A stretch of DNA of 51,403 nucleotides from an uncultured Verrucomicrobia subdivision 3 bacterium (GTDB lineage: Bacteria > Verrucomicrobiota > Verrucomicrobiae > Limisphaerales > UBA11358), in contig CAIXPZ010000253.1 of NCBI GenBank assembly GCA_903921455.1, forward strand, positions 1 through 51,403, in the 5' to 3' direction. Below the pieces are notes generated by a model that saw only the letters and a list, made by a program, of their open reading frames with translations, was not told the DNA's origin and searched no databases. The translations under genes and the position numbers were made by a program. Below are positions 24,602 through 33,666 of this stretch, in pieces (position 1 is the stretch's first letter; each line of letters starts with the position of its first letter).

Positions 24602-25248
24602 AGGTTGAAAATGCCAGCGGCCTGATTCTGCGCACCCGTCCGCTGACGGAAACCAGCCTCATCATCCACTGGCTCACCCCCGGGCTGGGCCGCCTGGCGA
24701 CCGTGGCGCACGGCGCACGGCGCCCCAAGTCCCCCTTTGCGGGCAAGCTGGATTTATTTTACGCCGCGGATTTCTCCTTCAGCCGCAGCCGGCGCTCAGA
24801 ACTCCACGCGCTGCGCGAAGTCAAACTGCACACGACGCATGGCGCAATCCGCCTGGATATCGGGAAATTGCAGCAGGCGGCCTACGCGGCCAATTTTTTG
24901 GAACAGGCGACGGAAAGCGAAACGCCGCTGCCGGACGTCTTCGAGCTCATGCGCGGCTTTCTGCCGTCCCTGTGCGAGCAGAAACCCGCGGCGCGAACCG
25001 TTTTCGCGCTCGAACTGAAAATGCTGCACGTGCTCGGCCTGGCGCCGGACCTGGCCGAAACGCGGTTGACGGCGGGCGCAAAGAAGATTGCGGAGGCCCT
25101 GCGGCAGACGGACTGGCACAACCATGCCCGGCTGCAACTGAGCGGGGCGCAGACGCGCGAACTGGACGACTGGCTGCATGGATTCTTGATCGCCCACCTG
25201 GGCCGCCTTCCCCGCGGACGGGCGGCGGCCGTGGCCGGGCATGATTAA
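24598..25248 (+). CDS. recO: DNA repair protein RecO
   Basis: Protein of 216 residues, slightly short for RecO, which binds ssDNA and SSB and loads RecA with RecR. The N-terminal OB fold is seen in ASGLILRTRPLTETSLIIHWLT and the GxxxxVAHGARRPKS block (LATVAHGARRPKSPFAGKL); the rest is helical. The four-cysteine zinc site present in some RecO proteins is absent (only one Cys remains). The start is GTG overlapping the DUF502 stop (GTGA). It ends the phoH-ybeY-DUF502-recO operon. Confidence 0.88.
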   Translation: MKVENASGLILRTRPLTETSLIIHWLTPGLGRLATVAHGARRPKSPFAGKLDLFYAADFSFSRSRRSELHALREVKLHTTHGAIRLDIGKLQQAAYAANFLEQATESETPLPDVFELMRGFLPSLCEQKPAARTVFALELKMLHVLGLAPDLAETRLTAGAKKIAEALRQTDWHNHARLQLSGAQTRELDDWLHGFLIAHLGRLPRGRAAAVAGHD

Positions 25249-25296
25249 AAAAAATTTCACTGCCGACAAATTCAGGTATAGTGCTGGCAGGTCAGC

Positions 25297-27678
25297 ATGT
25301 TCTCTAAACTCGTAAAAAACTTTTCCAGTGTGCGCGTGCAACTGGTGGCGAGTGTTTTTCTTTGGATTTCCCCGGCGCTGGTGCTCACGTTCATCATCAA
25401 CCAGAACTGGTTTTGGGAAAACGCCCCGGAATGGCTGAGGCATTATGCGATGAGCGTGCCGTGGGAAAGCTTTGTGGTGGGCTTGCTGGCGCTGATCGCC
25501 GCGTGGTATGGCGGGGAACATTTCATCCTCCGGCAGGTCCGGGCCTTGACGCGAGCGGTGCAACGGCTGGCGGGCGGCGATTTCGAGGCGCGTTCGGGTT
25601 TGAAGCAGGCGGAGGGCGAAATCGGCCAGCTCGCGCAGAAATTTGACGTCATGGCCGCGACGCTGCAGCAGCGGCAAAAGGAGCGCGATGAGGCGGAACG
25701 GAAATTCCTCAACCGCGCCATGCAACAAACCTCGGTGGCCGCCGTTGGCCAATGCGCGTTGACCAACCGCGATTTACAGGTGATTTACGAACAGGCCGTT
25801 TATCGCGTGGCGGAAATGTTTGCCGTGGAATACGCGATGCTGTTTCAGCGACTGGCCAACGGCCAGCTGTATCCGCTCGCGGTTTATGGCCTCGCGCCCA
25901 AGATCACGGGGGAAACCACCATCCTCCACCATAAACCGTCGCAAATGTCCTGGACTGCCGATACGGGCGAGGTATCCGTCGTCAACGATTGGAATCAGGA
26001 AACGCAATTTTCAAAATCGCCATTTTTGACGGAGCTCGGCGTGGTCAGCGGCGTGGCGGTGGCCATCCCGACGCGCACCAAGCCCTTCGGAGTGATCGCC
26101 GCCCACACCACGCTCAAGCGGGAATTTTCGCCGGATGACATCCAGTTTCTGCTGGCCATCGCCAATGTGGTGGGCATGGCCACCGAACGCATCAAAGCCG
26201 AGAGCGAGACGGAAAAGCTCGCGGCTTTCGTGAAGGAAAATCCCAACGCCGCGCTGGAGCTCGCCGACGACGGCTCGGTGAACTACTTCAATGACGCCGC
26301 CGAAAAGCTCGCGCTGGCGCTGGATCAGGATCATCCCCGGCAGATCCTCCCAGAAAATCTGGCGCAGATTGTCAGCGACTGCCTTTCATCCAATTCCGGC
26401 ATAACCGGCATGCTGACCAAGATCGGCAGCCACACGATTGCCTGGTCCTTTCATCCGTTGACCGCCAGCGGGGTGGTCCATTGTTACGGCGAAGACATCA
26501 CGATGCGGTTAAACCTCGAGGCGCAATTGCTTCAGTCCGAGAAGATGAAAACGTTCGGACAATTTGCCGCCGGCATCGCGCATGATTTCAACAACATGCT
26601 GACGATCATCCAGGGCCACACCAGCAAACTGCTCACGGATAAAACGCTGCCAGCCGAAACCAAGGAGTCGCTCACGCAGGTTTATTCCGCCGGCGATCGC
26701 GCCGCGAAGCTGACCCGTCAATTGCTCCTAACCAGCCGCAAGAACGTCATGCAACCCAAGCTGCTCGACCTGCGCGAAATTGTAGGCAGCACCAGCAAAA
26801 TGCTTGAGCGGCTCGTCGGCGAAACCATCGCATTGCGCTTCAAAAGTCCGGCAATCCTGCCACAGGTGCATGCCGATCAGAGCATGATTGAGCAGGTCGT
26901 GATGAACCTCGCCAGCAACGCCCGCGATGCCATGCCCAACGGCGGCAGCTTGATCATCGAGATTTCGGAAACCTTTGTCGGCCCCGAACACACCGAGATC
27001 CATTCTGAAGCCACCCCCGGCCATTTCGTAAAACTCGAAGTCACCGATACCGGCTGCGGCATGGACGAAACCACCCGCGCCCATATTTTTGAGCCGTTCT
27101 TCACGACCAAGGACATCGGCAAAGGCACCGGCCTCGGCCTCGCCACAGTTTTCAACATTGCCCGCCAGCACAACGGGTGGGTGGAAGTTCAAAGCCAGCC
27201 CAATTGCGGTTCCACCTTCATGGTTTATCTGCCAGCCAACACCGAAATGCTTAGGGAAACCACGCCGGCGGAGAAACCCGCCGTGGCCGCAGCGGGTGGC
27301 CATGAATCCATTTTGATAGTTGAGGACGAGGCGATGCTGCGCGAACTTGCGCGGGAGATTCTACAGGACTCCGGCTACCAAATCCTCGAAGCCGCGTCCG
27401 GCCGGGAAGCCCTCACCGTCTGGCAGCAGCATCATGGCAAGGTGGATTTACTCCTCACCGACATGGTGATGCCCGAAGGCGTTTCCGGCGTGGAACTCGC
27501 CGAACGGCTGGTGCTGGACACGCCTGAACTCAAGGTCATCTTCATGAGCGGCTACACCTCGGAAGATGTCAGCCCCGAATTGCTTCAACGCACCAACGCC
27601 AGCTTCATCCAGAAACCCTACGGCCACGCCGAACTCACAAAAATCGTCCGCGACAGCCTGGACAAAAATCGGACTTAA
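25297..27678 (+). CDS. membrane hybrid sensor histidine kinase with receiver domain
   Basis: Protein of 793 residues. Two membrane segments (about 10-30 and 55-75) enclose a very short outer loop; then a HAMP-like linker (75-130), a GAF domain (about 150-300), a PAS-like segment (about 305-400), the kinase HisKA part with AHDFNNML (phosphoacceptor His429), the HATPase domain with NARDAMPNGG, DTGCGM and GKGTGLGLATV, and a C-terminal receiver with phosphoacceptor Asp722 (LLTDMVMPEG) and the KPY lysine. The small loop and GAF domain point to sensing in the cytosol. No separate regulator lies nearby. Its TAA shares bases with the stop of proS on the other strand. TATAGT at 25277-25282 is a possible -10. 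Confidence 0.93.
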   Translation: MFSKLVKNFSSVRVQLVASVFLWISPALVLTFIINQNWFWENAPEWLRHYAMSVPWESFVVGLLALIAAWYGGEHFILRQVRALTRAVQRLAGGDFEARSGLKQAEGEIGQLAQKFDVMAATLQQRQKERDEAERKFLNRAMQQTSVAAVGQCALTNRDLQVIYEQAVYRVAEMFAVEYAMLFQRLANGQLYPLAVYGLAPKITGETTILHHKPSQMSWTADTGEVSVVNDWNQETQFSKSPFLTELGVVSGVAVAIPTRTKPFGVIAAHTTLKREFSPDDIQFLLAIANVVGMATERIKAESETEKLAAFVKENPNAALELADDGSVNYFNDAAEKLALALDQDHPRQILPENLAQIVSDCLSSNSGITGMLTKIGSHTIAWSFHPLTASGVVHCYGEDITMRLNLEAQLLQSEKMKTFGQFAAGIAHDFNNMLTIIQGHTSKLLTDKTLPAETKESLTQVYSAGDRAAKLTRQLLLTSRKNVMQPKLLDLREIVGSTSKMLERLVGETIALRFKSPAILPQVHADQSMIEQVVMNLASNARDAMPNGGSLIIEISETFVGPEHTEIHSEATPGHFVKLEVTDTGCGMDETTRAHIFEPFFTTKDIGKGTGLGLATVFNIARQHNGWVEVQSQPNCGSTFMVYLPANTEMLRETTPAEKPAVAAAGGHESILIVEDEAMLRELAREILQDSGYQILEAASGREALTVWQQHHGKVDLLLTDMVMPEGVSGVELAERLVLDTPELKVIFMSGYTSEDVSPELLQRTNASFIQKPYGHAELTKIVRDSLDKNRT

Positions 27679-29390
27679 ACCCCTTGGGCCAGTTTTAACA
27701 CGGCCTCGACGGTTTCCTCGATCTTCACGAACTGGATCGCCCCGGTGCGCGGCTTGATTTCCACCTCGCCCTTCGCCAGCGATTTCTCGCCGAGCGCAAT
27801 GCGAATCGGGAAGCCAACCAGGTCCGCGTCCTTGAACTTCACGCCGGGCCGCTCGTCGCGGTCGTCGAGAATCACATCCACGCCACGGGCCGTGAGTTCG
27901 GCGTAGAATTTTTCGGCCAACTGCATCGGCTGACTGTCCGGGGCAACGGCGAGTGGCGTGATGCACACCTGATACGGCGCGACGCTCAGCGGCCAGACGA
28001 CACCGTCCTTGTCGTTCCCCTGCTCGATGATCGCCTGCAACGTGCGCGTGACGCCGATGCCGTAGCAGCCCATCACGCTCGGCTTACGCGAGCCATCCAC
28101 GTCGAGGAACGTGGCGTTCAGTTTCTCGCTGTATTTCGTGCCGAGCTTGAACACGTGGCCGACCTCAATCGCCCGGCGGATTTTCAACGCTTTGCCGCAT
28201 TTCACGCACGGTTCGCCCGCGCTGACGGTGCGCAAATCGAACCAGGCTGATACTTTGAGGTCGCGTTCGAGGGAGACGTTTTTCAAGTGGAAGCCGTCTT
28301 CGTTCGCGCCGGTGACCATGTCGTTCGCCCCTTGCAGGCGCTCATCGGCATAGACTTTGACGTCGGCAGGAACTTTGACCACGGCCCCCAGCGACCCCGG
28401 CTTCGCGCCGAGCGTGGCCACACATTCTTCGGGCGTCGCCGGCCGCACCGCCACCGCGCCGGTGCGGGCCATGAGCTTCGTCTCATTCAATTGGTCGTCA
28501 CCACGAATCAGAATCAAAATAATCTTGGAATCGGCGACATAGACCAGCGTCTTGATCTGGCGGTTGGCGGCAACCTTGTAAGGCTCCTTGGTCAACCCCT
28601 CGATTGTCACCACGCCGGGCGTGGCAAATTTCTCGATCGCCGCACCGATTTCACGCGCGGCTGTCTTGGGTATGCCACTGGTCGCCTTTTCGATGTTCGC
28701 CGCGTAGCCGCAGGCTTCGCAGAACGCCACTTCATTTTCACCCGTCTCGGCAGGCACCATGAACTCGTGGGAATAATTGCCGCCGATGACGCCAGTGTCG
28801 GCCTCGACCGGAAACGCCTTAAGACCGCAGCGCGCGAAGATGCGCGTGTAAGCGTCATACATTTTCTTGTAGGCCGCCATGGCACCTTCATCCGTGGTGT
28901 CGAAAGAATACGCGTCCTTCATGATGAATTCCTTCGCGCGCATCAGGCCGAAGCGCGGGCGGATCTCGTCGCGGAATTTCAGGCTGATCTGGTAAAAGTT
29001 TTTCGGGAGCTGGCGGTAGGAATTGATCTCGTTCGCCGCGAGCGTGGTGATGACTTCCTCGGCGGTGGGGCTTAAAAACCACTGGCGACCGGAGCTGTCT
29101 TTGACCTTGAACAAGACATTGCTCGCGGTCTCGGCGCGGCCGCTAGCTTCCCAGATTTCCGGCGGTTGCAAGGCGGGCATGAGCACTTCATTGGCCCCAG
29201 CGCGGTCCATCTCTTCGCGGATGATCTGCTCCACCTTGCGCAAGGCGCGCAGACCAAGCGGCAGAAAGGTATAAACGCCGCCGGCGAGCTTGCGGATGAG
29301 GCCGGCGCGCAACAGCAATTTGTGCGAGACAATTTCCGCGTCGGACGGAGCTTCGCGGAGGGTCGGAATCAATGTTTGTGTCCACTTCAT
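27675..29390 (-). CDS. proS: prolyl-tRNA synthetase (bacterial type)
   Basis: Class II aminoacyl-tRNA synthetase of 571 residues that charges tRNA-Pro. Seen: LLRAGLIRKLAGGVYTFLPL at the N-terminus, RDEIRPRFGLMRAKEFIMKDAYSF (motif 2, here cut at F), the inserted editing domain between about 225 and 390, GCYGIGVTRTLQAI (motif 3), and the anticodon-binding domain at the C-terminus. Length fits the bacterial type with the editing insert. It ends with a stop overlapping the kinase stop within TTAA. TAAAAT lies 9 nt before the ATG. Confidence 0.96.
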   Translation of the reverse strand: MKWTQTLIPTLREAPSDAEIVSHKLLLRAGLIRKLAGGVYTFLPLGLRALRKVEQIIREEMDRAGANEVLMPALQPPEIWEASGRAETASNVLFKVKDSSGRQWFLSPTAEEVITTLAANEINSYRQLPKNFYQISLKFRDEIRPRFGLMRAKEFIMKDAYSFDTTDEGAMAAYKKMYDAYTRIFARCGLKAFPVEADTGVIGGNYSHEFMVPAETGENEVAFCEACGYAANIEKATSGIPKTAAREIGAAIEKFATPGVVTIEGLTKEPYKVAANRQIKTLVYVADSKIILILIRGDDQLNETKLMARTGAVAVRPATPEECVATLGAKPGSLGAVVKVPADVKVYADERLQGANDMVTGANEDGFHLKNVSLERDLKVSAWFDLRTVSAGEPCVKCGKALKIRRAIEVGHVFKLGTKYSEKLNATFLDVDGSRKPSVMGCYGIGVTRTLQAIIEQGNDKDGVVWPLSVAPYQVCITPLAVAPDSQPMQLAEKFYAELTARGVDVILDDRDERPGVKFKDADLVGFPIRIALGEKSLAKGEVEIKPRTGAIQFVKIEETVEAVLKLAQGV

Positions 29391-29490
29391 GTGACGGGAA
29401 TTTTAACAACAAACGAATGCCAGAACGAAGAATTTTATTTTGCAACCTGGCCCATGGGGTTAACGTCAATCCTGGCATGCATATCCTTTT

Positions 29491-31011
29491 ATGATTCCCC
29501 CCCGCACTAGGTCGCTGGCGCTGGCCACTTTTCTCCTCACCGGCTTGGCGTTACGCGCCGAAGTGTCGCAACTTTGGGGCGACCACGGCGAGCAATGGAC
29601 GCCAGCCAGCCGGCTGCCGGACTTTTCCTACGCCGGTTACCGGCGCGGCGAAGAGCCGTTCCGCATTCCGGCGGAACGTATTTCGGTCACGGACTTCGGG
29701 GCCAAAGGTGACGGGCATACCGACGACACCGCCGCCTTCAAAAGCGCGCTGATAGCCGGCGCGGGCAAAGTGATCAATGTTCCCGCCGGCCGGTTTGTCT
29801 TGAGCGACCGTCTGCGGATCGAAACCTCGAACCTCGTGTTACGCGGCGCCGGTCCGGGCAAGACGATCTTGGTCTTCGCCAAAAACCTGAACACCATCGA
29901 GCCGCGCATGGTCAAGAACGACGGCGGCACCCCGACCACGGATTGGTCCTGGGCCGGCGGATTGCTGGTCATTGGTGAATCCGCGAAGCTCAATGAGAAG
30001 CAGGCCGACCGCGTCACCGCTCCGGCGATTCGCGGGGCGAACCACCTCACGCTGGAAACGGCGTTGTTCAAGCCTGGCGATGAGGTGACGCTGGTAGTCC
30101 ACGATACCGCCAAAGAAAGTTTGCTGAAATATCTATATCACGACCAGACCGGCGACATCTCCGGTTTGGAAAAATGGCAATGCCACCAGATCTTTCGCAT
30201 CCGCACGGTGAACGGCAACGAAGTCACGCTGGACCGCGGCTTGCGCTTCGACGTGCGCACCGAATGGCGGCCCATGCTGGTCCCTTTCCAGCCCACCGTG
30301 ACGGATGTGGGCATTGAAGGCGTGACCTTTGAATTTCCCGCCACCCCTTACGCCGGGCACTTCAAGGAACTCGGCTGGAATCCCGTGGCCATCCGGCCTT
30401 CGGCAGCGCATTGCTGGCTGAAAGATCTGGTCATCCGCAATGGCGACAACGGCCCCTTCGTCGAGGGCGCGGCCTTTTGCACGCTGGAGAACATCCGCAT
30501 CACCGCCGACCCGCAGCGGCGCGGCAAAGATGGCACGAGCGGGCATCACGGGATCACGCTGGAAGGCCAGGACTGCCTCTGCACCAACTTCGCCGTTGAG
30601 ACGAGGTTCATCCACGACCTGACGGTGCAAAGCGCGGTGGGTTGCGTGTTCGCCTCCGGCCATGCGGTCGACCTGGCCATGGATCATCACTGCTGGGCTT
30701 CGTATGAAAACCTCTTCACCGACATCGATGCGGGCCTGGGCCACCGGCTCTTTCAGTCCGGCGGCGGCAGCGACCGCGGTTTGCACACGGCCGCGGGAGC
30801 GACTTTCTGGAATATTCGCGCGCAGAGGGCCAGCGGCTGGCCAAAAAGTTTTGGCCCCGATTGCATCAACCTGATTGGCCTGCCGATCAACACCCCGCCC
30901 ATCCTCACCGCCAGCGGCAAGTGGCTTGAAACCATTGCCCCCGGCAAACTCCAACCGCCCGACCTGCACGCCGCCATGCTGGCCAGGAGGTTGGCGGATG
31001 CGGCCCGGTGA
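29491..31011 (+). CDS. exported right-handed beta-helix protein (pectate lyase superfamily-like)
   Basis: Protein of 506 residues with a signal peptide (MIPPRTRSLALATFLLTGLA, then LRAEVS). Residues 60-130 have the typical first turns of the pectate lyase 3 / GH28-related superfamily: VTDFGAKGDGHTDDTAAFKS and NVPAGRFVLSDR. The rest is a long beta-helix with repeated Val/Ile strands. It is probably an extracellular or periplasmic enzyme on a plant or algal polysaccharide; catalytic residues cannot be named with confidence. It faces a GH28 gene only 27 bp away. Confidence 0.82.
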   Translation: MIPPRTRSLALATFLLTGLALRAEVSQLWGDHGEQWTPASRLPDFSYAGYRRGEEPFRIPAERISVTDFGAKGDGHTDDTAAFKSALIAGAGKVINVPAGRFVLSDRLRIETSNLVLRGAGPGKTILVFAKNLNTIEPRMVKNDGGTPTTDWSWAGGLLVIGESAKLNEKQADRVTAPAIRGANHLTLETALFKPGDEVTLVVHDTAKESLLKYLYHDQTGDISGLEKWQCHQIFRIRTVNGNEVTLDRGLRFDVRTEWRPMLVPFQPTVTDVGIEGVTFEFPATPYAGHFKELGWNPVAIRPSAAHCWLKDLVIRNGDNGPFVEGAAFCTLENIRITADPQRRGKDGTSGHHGITLEGQDCLCTNFAVETRFIHDLTVQSAVGCVFASGHAVDLAMDHHCWASYENLFTDIDAGLGHRLFQSGGGSDRGLHTAAGATFWNIRAQRASGWPKSFGPDCINLIGLPINTPPILTASGKWLETIAPGKLQPPDLHAAMLARRLADAAR

Positions 31012-31038
31012 AATTCACCCAGAATTCACACAGCAAAA

Positions 31039-32400
31039 TTATTTGACAGGGTCGCCGGCTTGCCGGATACGAATGGGATGCGCTGCGGAAGCTCCGATAA
31101 AATCAGCAACCATCAGGTCGCGCACGTCATCCGCAGCAATCGCCGCCGCGAAACGGCCGGCGCTTCCCCGCCGCCATTTGACCGCGCAGTTTTCCAGACT
31201 CACGCCGTCGGCGAAGCGCACGTTGATGCCGTCGGCGCCCTGCGGTTCGACGGGCGGGAGCACCTTGGTCGGGCGGTTGTCGTAGGAACCGCCGGGATAT
31301 TTCGTCCAGCGGTCGAACTTCACGGAAACATTTTTGAAATGCACATTGGCGATGCGGCTCTGTCCGGTTCCGTTCACGCGGATGCTGTTCTCGGCGCGGC
31401 CGGAAAGGTTTTGCACGGTGATATCATGCAGCTTGCCCAGCTTGGTGGCGGCGTTGCGCGGGATGGCGGTGAAGGAAATCGCCTCGCCCCGCCCCCACCA
31501 CGGATCGCTGTGATATTGGGCGACCAATTCAATATCGGTGAACAGCACAAAGGAAACTTCGCCCTCATCGCGCAATTGAATGCACAGGCCGCGACTGGCT
31601 TGAAGAATTTTGCAGCGTTCAAACAGGACGTCGTGGATATTGCCCGTCGTTTCCGTGCCGATCTTCAAGCCCGCGTCCTGCGTGCGGATGACGCAGTCGT
31701 GGACGTAGATGAAGGCGCAGTCGCCGAAGTCTTTCGCCTGCCGGGTGGATTTGAGGACGATGGCGTCGTCGCCGCAGGTGAGGTGACAGTTTTTGATCTC
31801 CACATCCCGGCAATGGTCGGGATCAATGCCGTCGTCGTTCGGCACGTCGAGGCGGTTGTTGACGGTCACATGATCCACGAGCACATGCACGCAGCCCAGC
31901 AGATGCAGGCCCCAGAACGGCGCGTCGGCAAAGGTGATGTCGCGCACGACCAGATTGGTGCAGCCGGTGAGGACAAACATCTTCGGCCGCCAGTCTTGAA
32001 AGAGCCACCATTCGTTGGGCGCGTCGTAATTCGTCATGAAGGCGAGCGAACGACCCAGTATCTCGCCGCTGCCAGAGATGGTGAGATTCGGCGCGTTGCT
32101 GGCCGTGATGACGCCATCGCTGGCATAATCACCCTGGTTGGTGCTGATGAGCAAGGTGCCCTCGAGGTGGAAATCCAGGCCGCCTTTTAAGGCGAGCGTG
32201 GCCGTGAGAAACGTGTGCCATTTCGGAAGCAAAACCTGTCCGCCCTCATGGGCTGCCGCATCGATGGCTTGTTGGATTGCCGCCGTATCGAGCGTCACGC
32301 CGTCGCCCTTGGCGCCATAGTCGAGGACATTGAAGGTTTTCGCCGCGAGCGAAAGGTTCACCGCCAGCAGGACGAGCGACCGCAAGAGTATTGATTTCAT
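31039..32400 (-). CDS. exported GH28-family glycoside hydrolase
   Basis: Protein of 453 residues with a short signal peptide (MKSILLRSLVLLAVNLSLAA). The opening FNVLDYGAKGDGVTLDTAAI and the beta-helix pattern mark GH28 (polygalacturonase family). Of the four family motifs, the DD box is present (CGDDAIVLKS), NTD reads NDDGIDPD, GHG reads DAGLKIG with no His, and RIK reads CIQ. Activity on plain polygalacturonan is therefore doubtful; rhamno- or xylogalacturonan or another substrate is possible. It follows the PKD protein gene by 6 nt, so the two form an operon. Confidence 0.85.
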   Translation of the reverse strand: MKSILLRSLVLLAVNLSLAAKTFNVLDYGAKGDGVTLDTAAIQQAIDAAAHEGGQVLLPKWHTFLTATLALKGGLDFHLEGTLLISTNQGDYASDGVITASNAPNLTISGSGEILGRSLAFMTNYDAPNEWWLFQDWRPKMFVLTGCTNLVVRDITFADAPFWGLHLLGCVHVLVDHVTVNNRLDVPNDDGIDPDHCRDVEIKNCHLTCGDDAIVLKSTRQAKDFGDCAFIYVHDCVIRTQDAGLKIGTETTGNIHDVLFERCKILQASRGLCIQLRDEGEVSFVLFTDIELVAQYHSDPWWGRGEAISFTAIPRNAATKLGKLHDITVQNLSGRAENSIRVNGTGQSRIANVHFKNVSVKFDRWTKYPGGSYDNRPTKVLPPVEPQGADGINVRFADGVSLENCAVKWRRGSAGRFAAAIAADDVRDLMVADFIGASAAHPIRIRQAGDPVK

Positions 32401-32406
32401 GGAAAC

Positions 32407-33513
32407 TTATTTTATGACCACGTCCCAGACTTTGGCCTGACGCGACTTGCCGGCCGGACCAGCGACATCCAGCACCACGACGTATTGGCCCGCGTCCCGG
32501 TAGGTATGGAGGGGATTCGCCTCGCTGGACGTTTCGCCGTCACCGAAATCCCAGTGCCACGATTGGATGTCGCCGACGGACAAATCCTTGAACGCAACCA
32601 GCCGACGAGCCATGTCCACGACCGAAAATGACCACTGCGCGGCAATGACCCGGCGGAACGACGGCTCCAGCGGCATGAGCTTGAAGGCGCATAGATAGTC
32701 GGCCTGCCCATACATCGTGTGATGGCGCGAAAGATTCCAGAAGCCGTTGTTGGTGTCGCCGGAATGGACGTCATCGTAATCGATCAAGGCAAACGACAAG
32801 CCGATGAGTTTGTTTTCCGTCAGCACGGATTCCACGGCCCGCGGCGGACCTTCCGCCCCGGCGTAATCGAAGGGGGTGATCCAAAACTCCAGCACATAAT
32901 GGCCCGGCTGGCCGGGCTTGAACGTATATTTCTGCGCGGCATTAGCGTAAGGCAAAGCCTTGGCCCATTGCGCCGGCCCCCAATACATGCACCAGTCCTT
33001 GCCTTCGGCAGGCGTGAAAATGTGATAGTTCTGCGCGTGCACGCTTTGCATCGCGTAGAAGGCCTCCCACTGCACGAGAAGCTGCTTGGCCGGATGAAAT
33101 TTTTCAATCAGCGGCCCGCCGGACAGATCGCCGTCCACGACGAGTTCAAAGGTGTCATTGTGCAACCCCGGCAAGGAAAAATCCCAATAGTCGTCGTCCG
33201 CCTCGTAGAGAAAATAGAGCCGGTTCAATCCCTTCACCCAGCCGACCTTCACGCGAACCTTCGGCGAGGAGGCGTCATTCAACTGGTGCTTCCCGTTGTC
33301 GTCCACGAGCTGATCGCTGCCGATGATGTAGCTTTCGGGCACCAGGTTCCAGTCATTGGTATCCCCGTCAACGCGCGGGATCTGGTTGGCGGGAAACTGG
33401 AAGATCTTGAAAACATCGTTCGTCCGGTCGAGGGCGCAGGCAGCAGGAACATACGCCAGCCACAGCAGGCTCACGACTCCGCCCAAGACCGCGCGCAGAA
33501 AATACTGGTTCAC
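32407..33513 (-). CDS. exported carbohydrate-binding (CBM9-like) protein with PKD domain
   Basis: Protein of 368 residues from the GTG at 33513; a TTG 12 codons earlier (33549) is the only longer choice, and the GTG gives a compact signal peptide (NQYFLRAVLGGVVSLLWLAY). Residues about 35-240 resemble CBM9/DOMON-type sandwich domains (PRVDGDTNDWNLVPES, then RLYFLYEADDDYWDF and FELVVDGD). The C-terminus is a PKD domain with WDFGDGETSSEANPLHTY. No enzyme domain is seen. First gene of an operon with GH28, so it may hold the substrate for that enzyme. Confidence 0.8.
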   Translation of the reverse strand: MNQYFLRAVLGGVVSLLWLAYVPAACALDRTNDVFKIFQFPANQIPRVDGDTNDWNLVPESYIIGSDQLVDDNGKHQLNDASSPKVRVKVGWVKGLNRLYFLYEADDDYWDFSLPGLHNDTFELVVDGDLSGGPLIEKFHPAKQLLVQWEAFYAMQSVHAQNYHIFTPAEGKDWCMYWGPAQWAKALPYANAAQKYTFKPGQPGHYVLEFWITPFDYAGAEGPPRAVESVLTENKLIGLSFALIDYDDVHSGDTNNGFWNLSRHHTMYGQADYLCAFKLMPLEPSFRRVIAAQWSFSVVDMARRLVAFKDLSVGDIQSWHWDFGDGETSSEANPLHTYRDAGQYVVVLDVAGPAGKSRQAKVWDVVIK

Positions 33514-33666
33514 GTCCCAAATTCCCCCATGTTTGGCGGGTGGAGTCAATTCTGGATTTGACCGCCGCCGGAAATAAAACTGCTTGCCAGTGTTTCTTTG
33601 TGGGAGTATTTCGAGAACCGTTCCGTCTAACTGTTCGACGCTATGTCACAACTTAAGGATAATCGC

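Noticed and set aside
27675..27678. Shared TTAA stop of the kinase and proS as a special signal
   Set aside because: Convergent genes with overlapping stop codons are common; no hairpin or other structure there.
33643..33666. Longer start for the DUF4139 protein
   Set aside because: The eight extra residues would precede the signal peptide, and the ribosome site AAGGAT fits the ATG at 33667.
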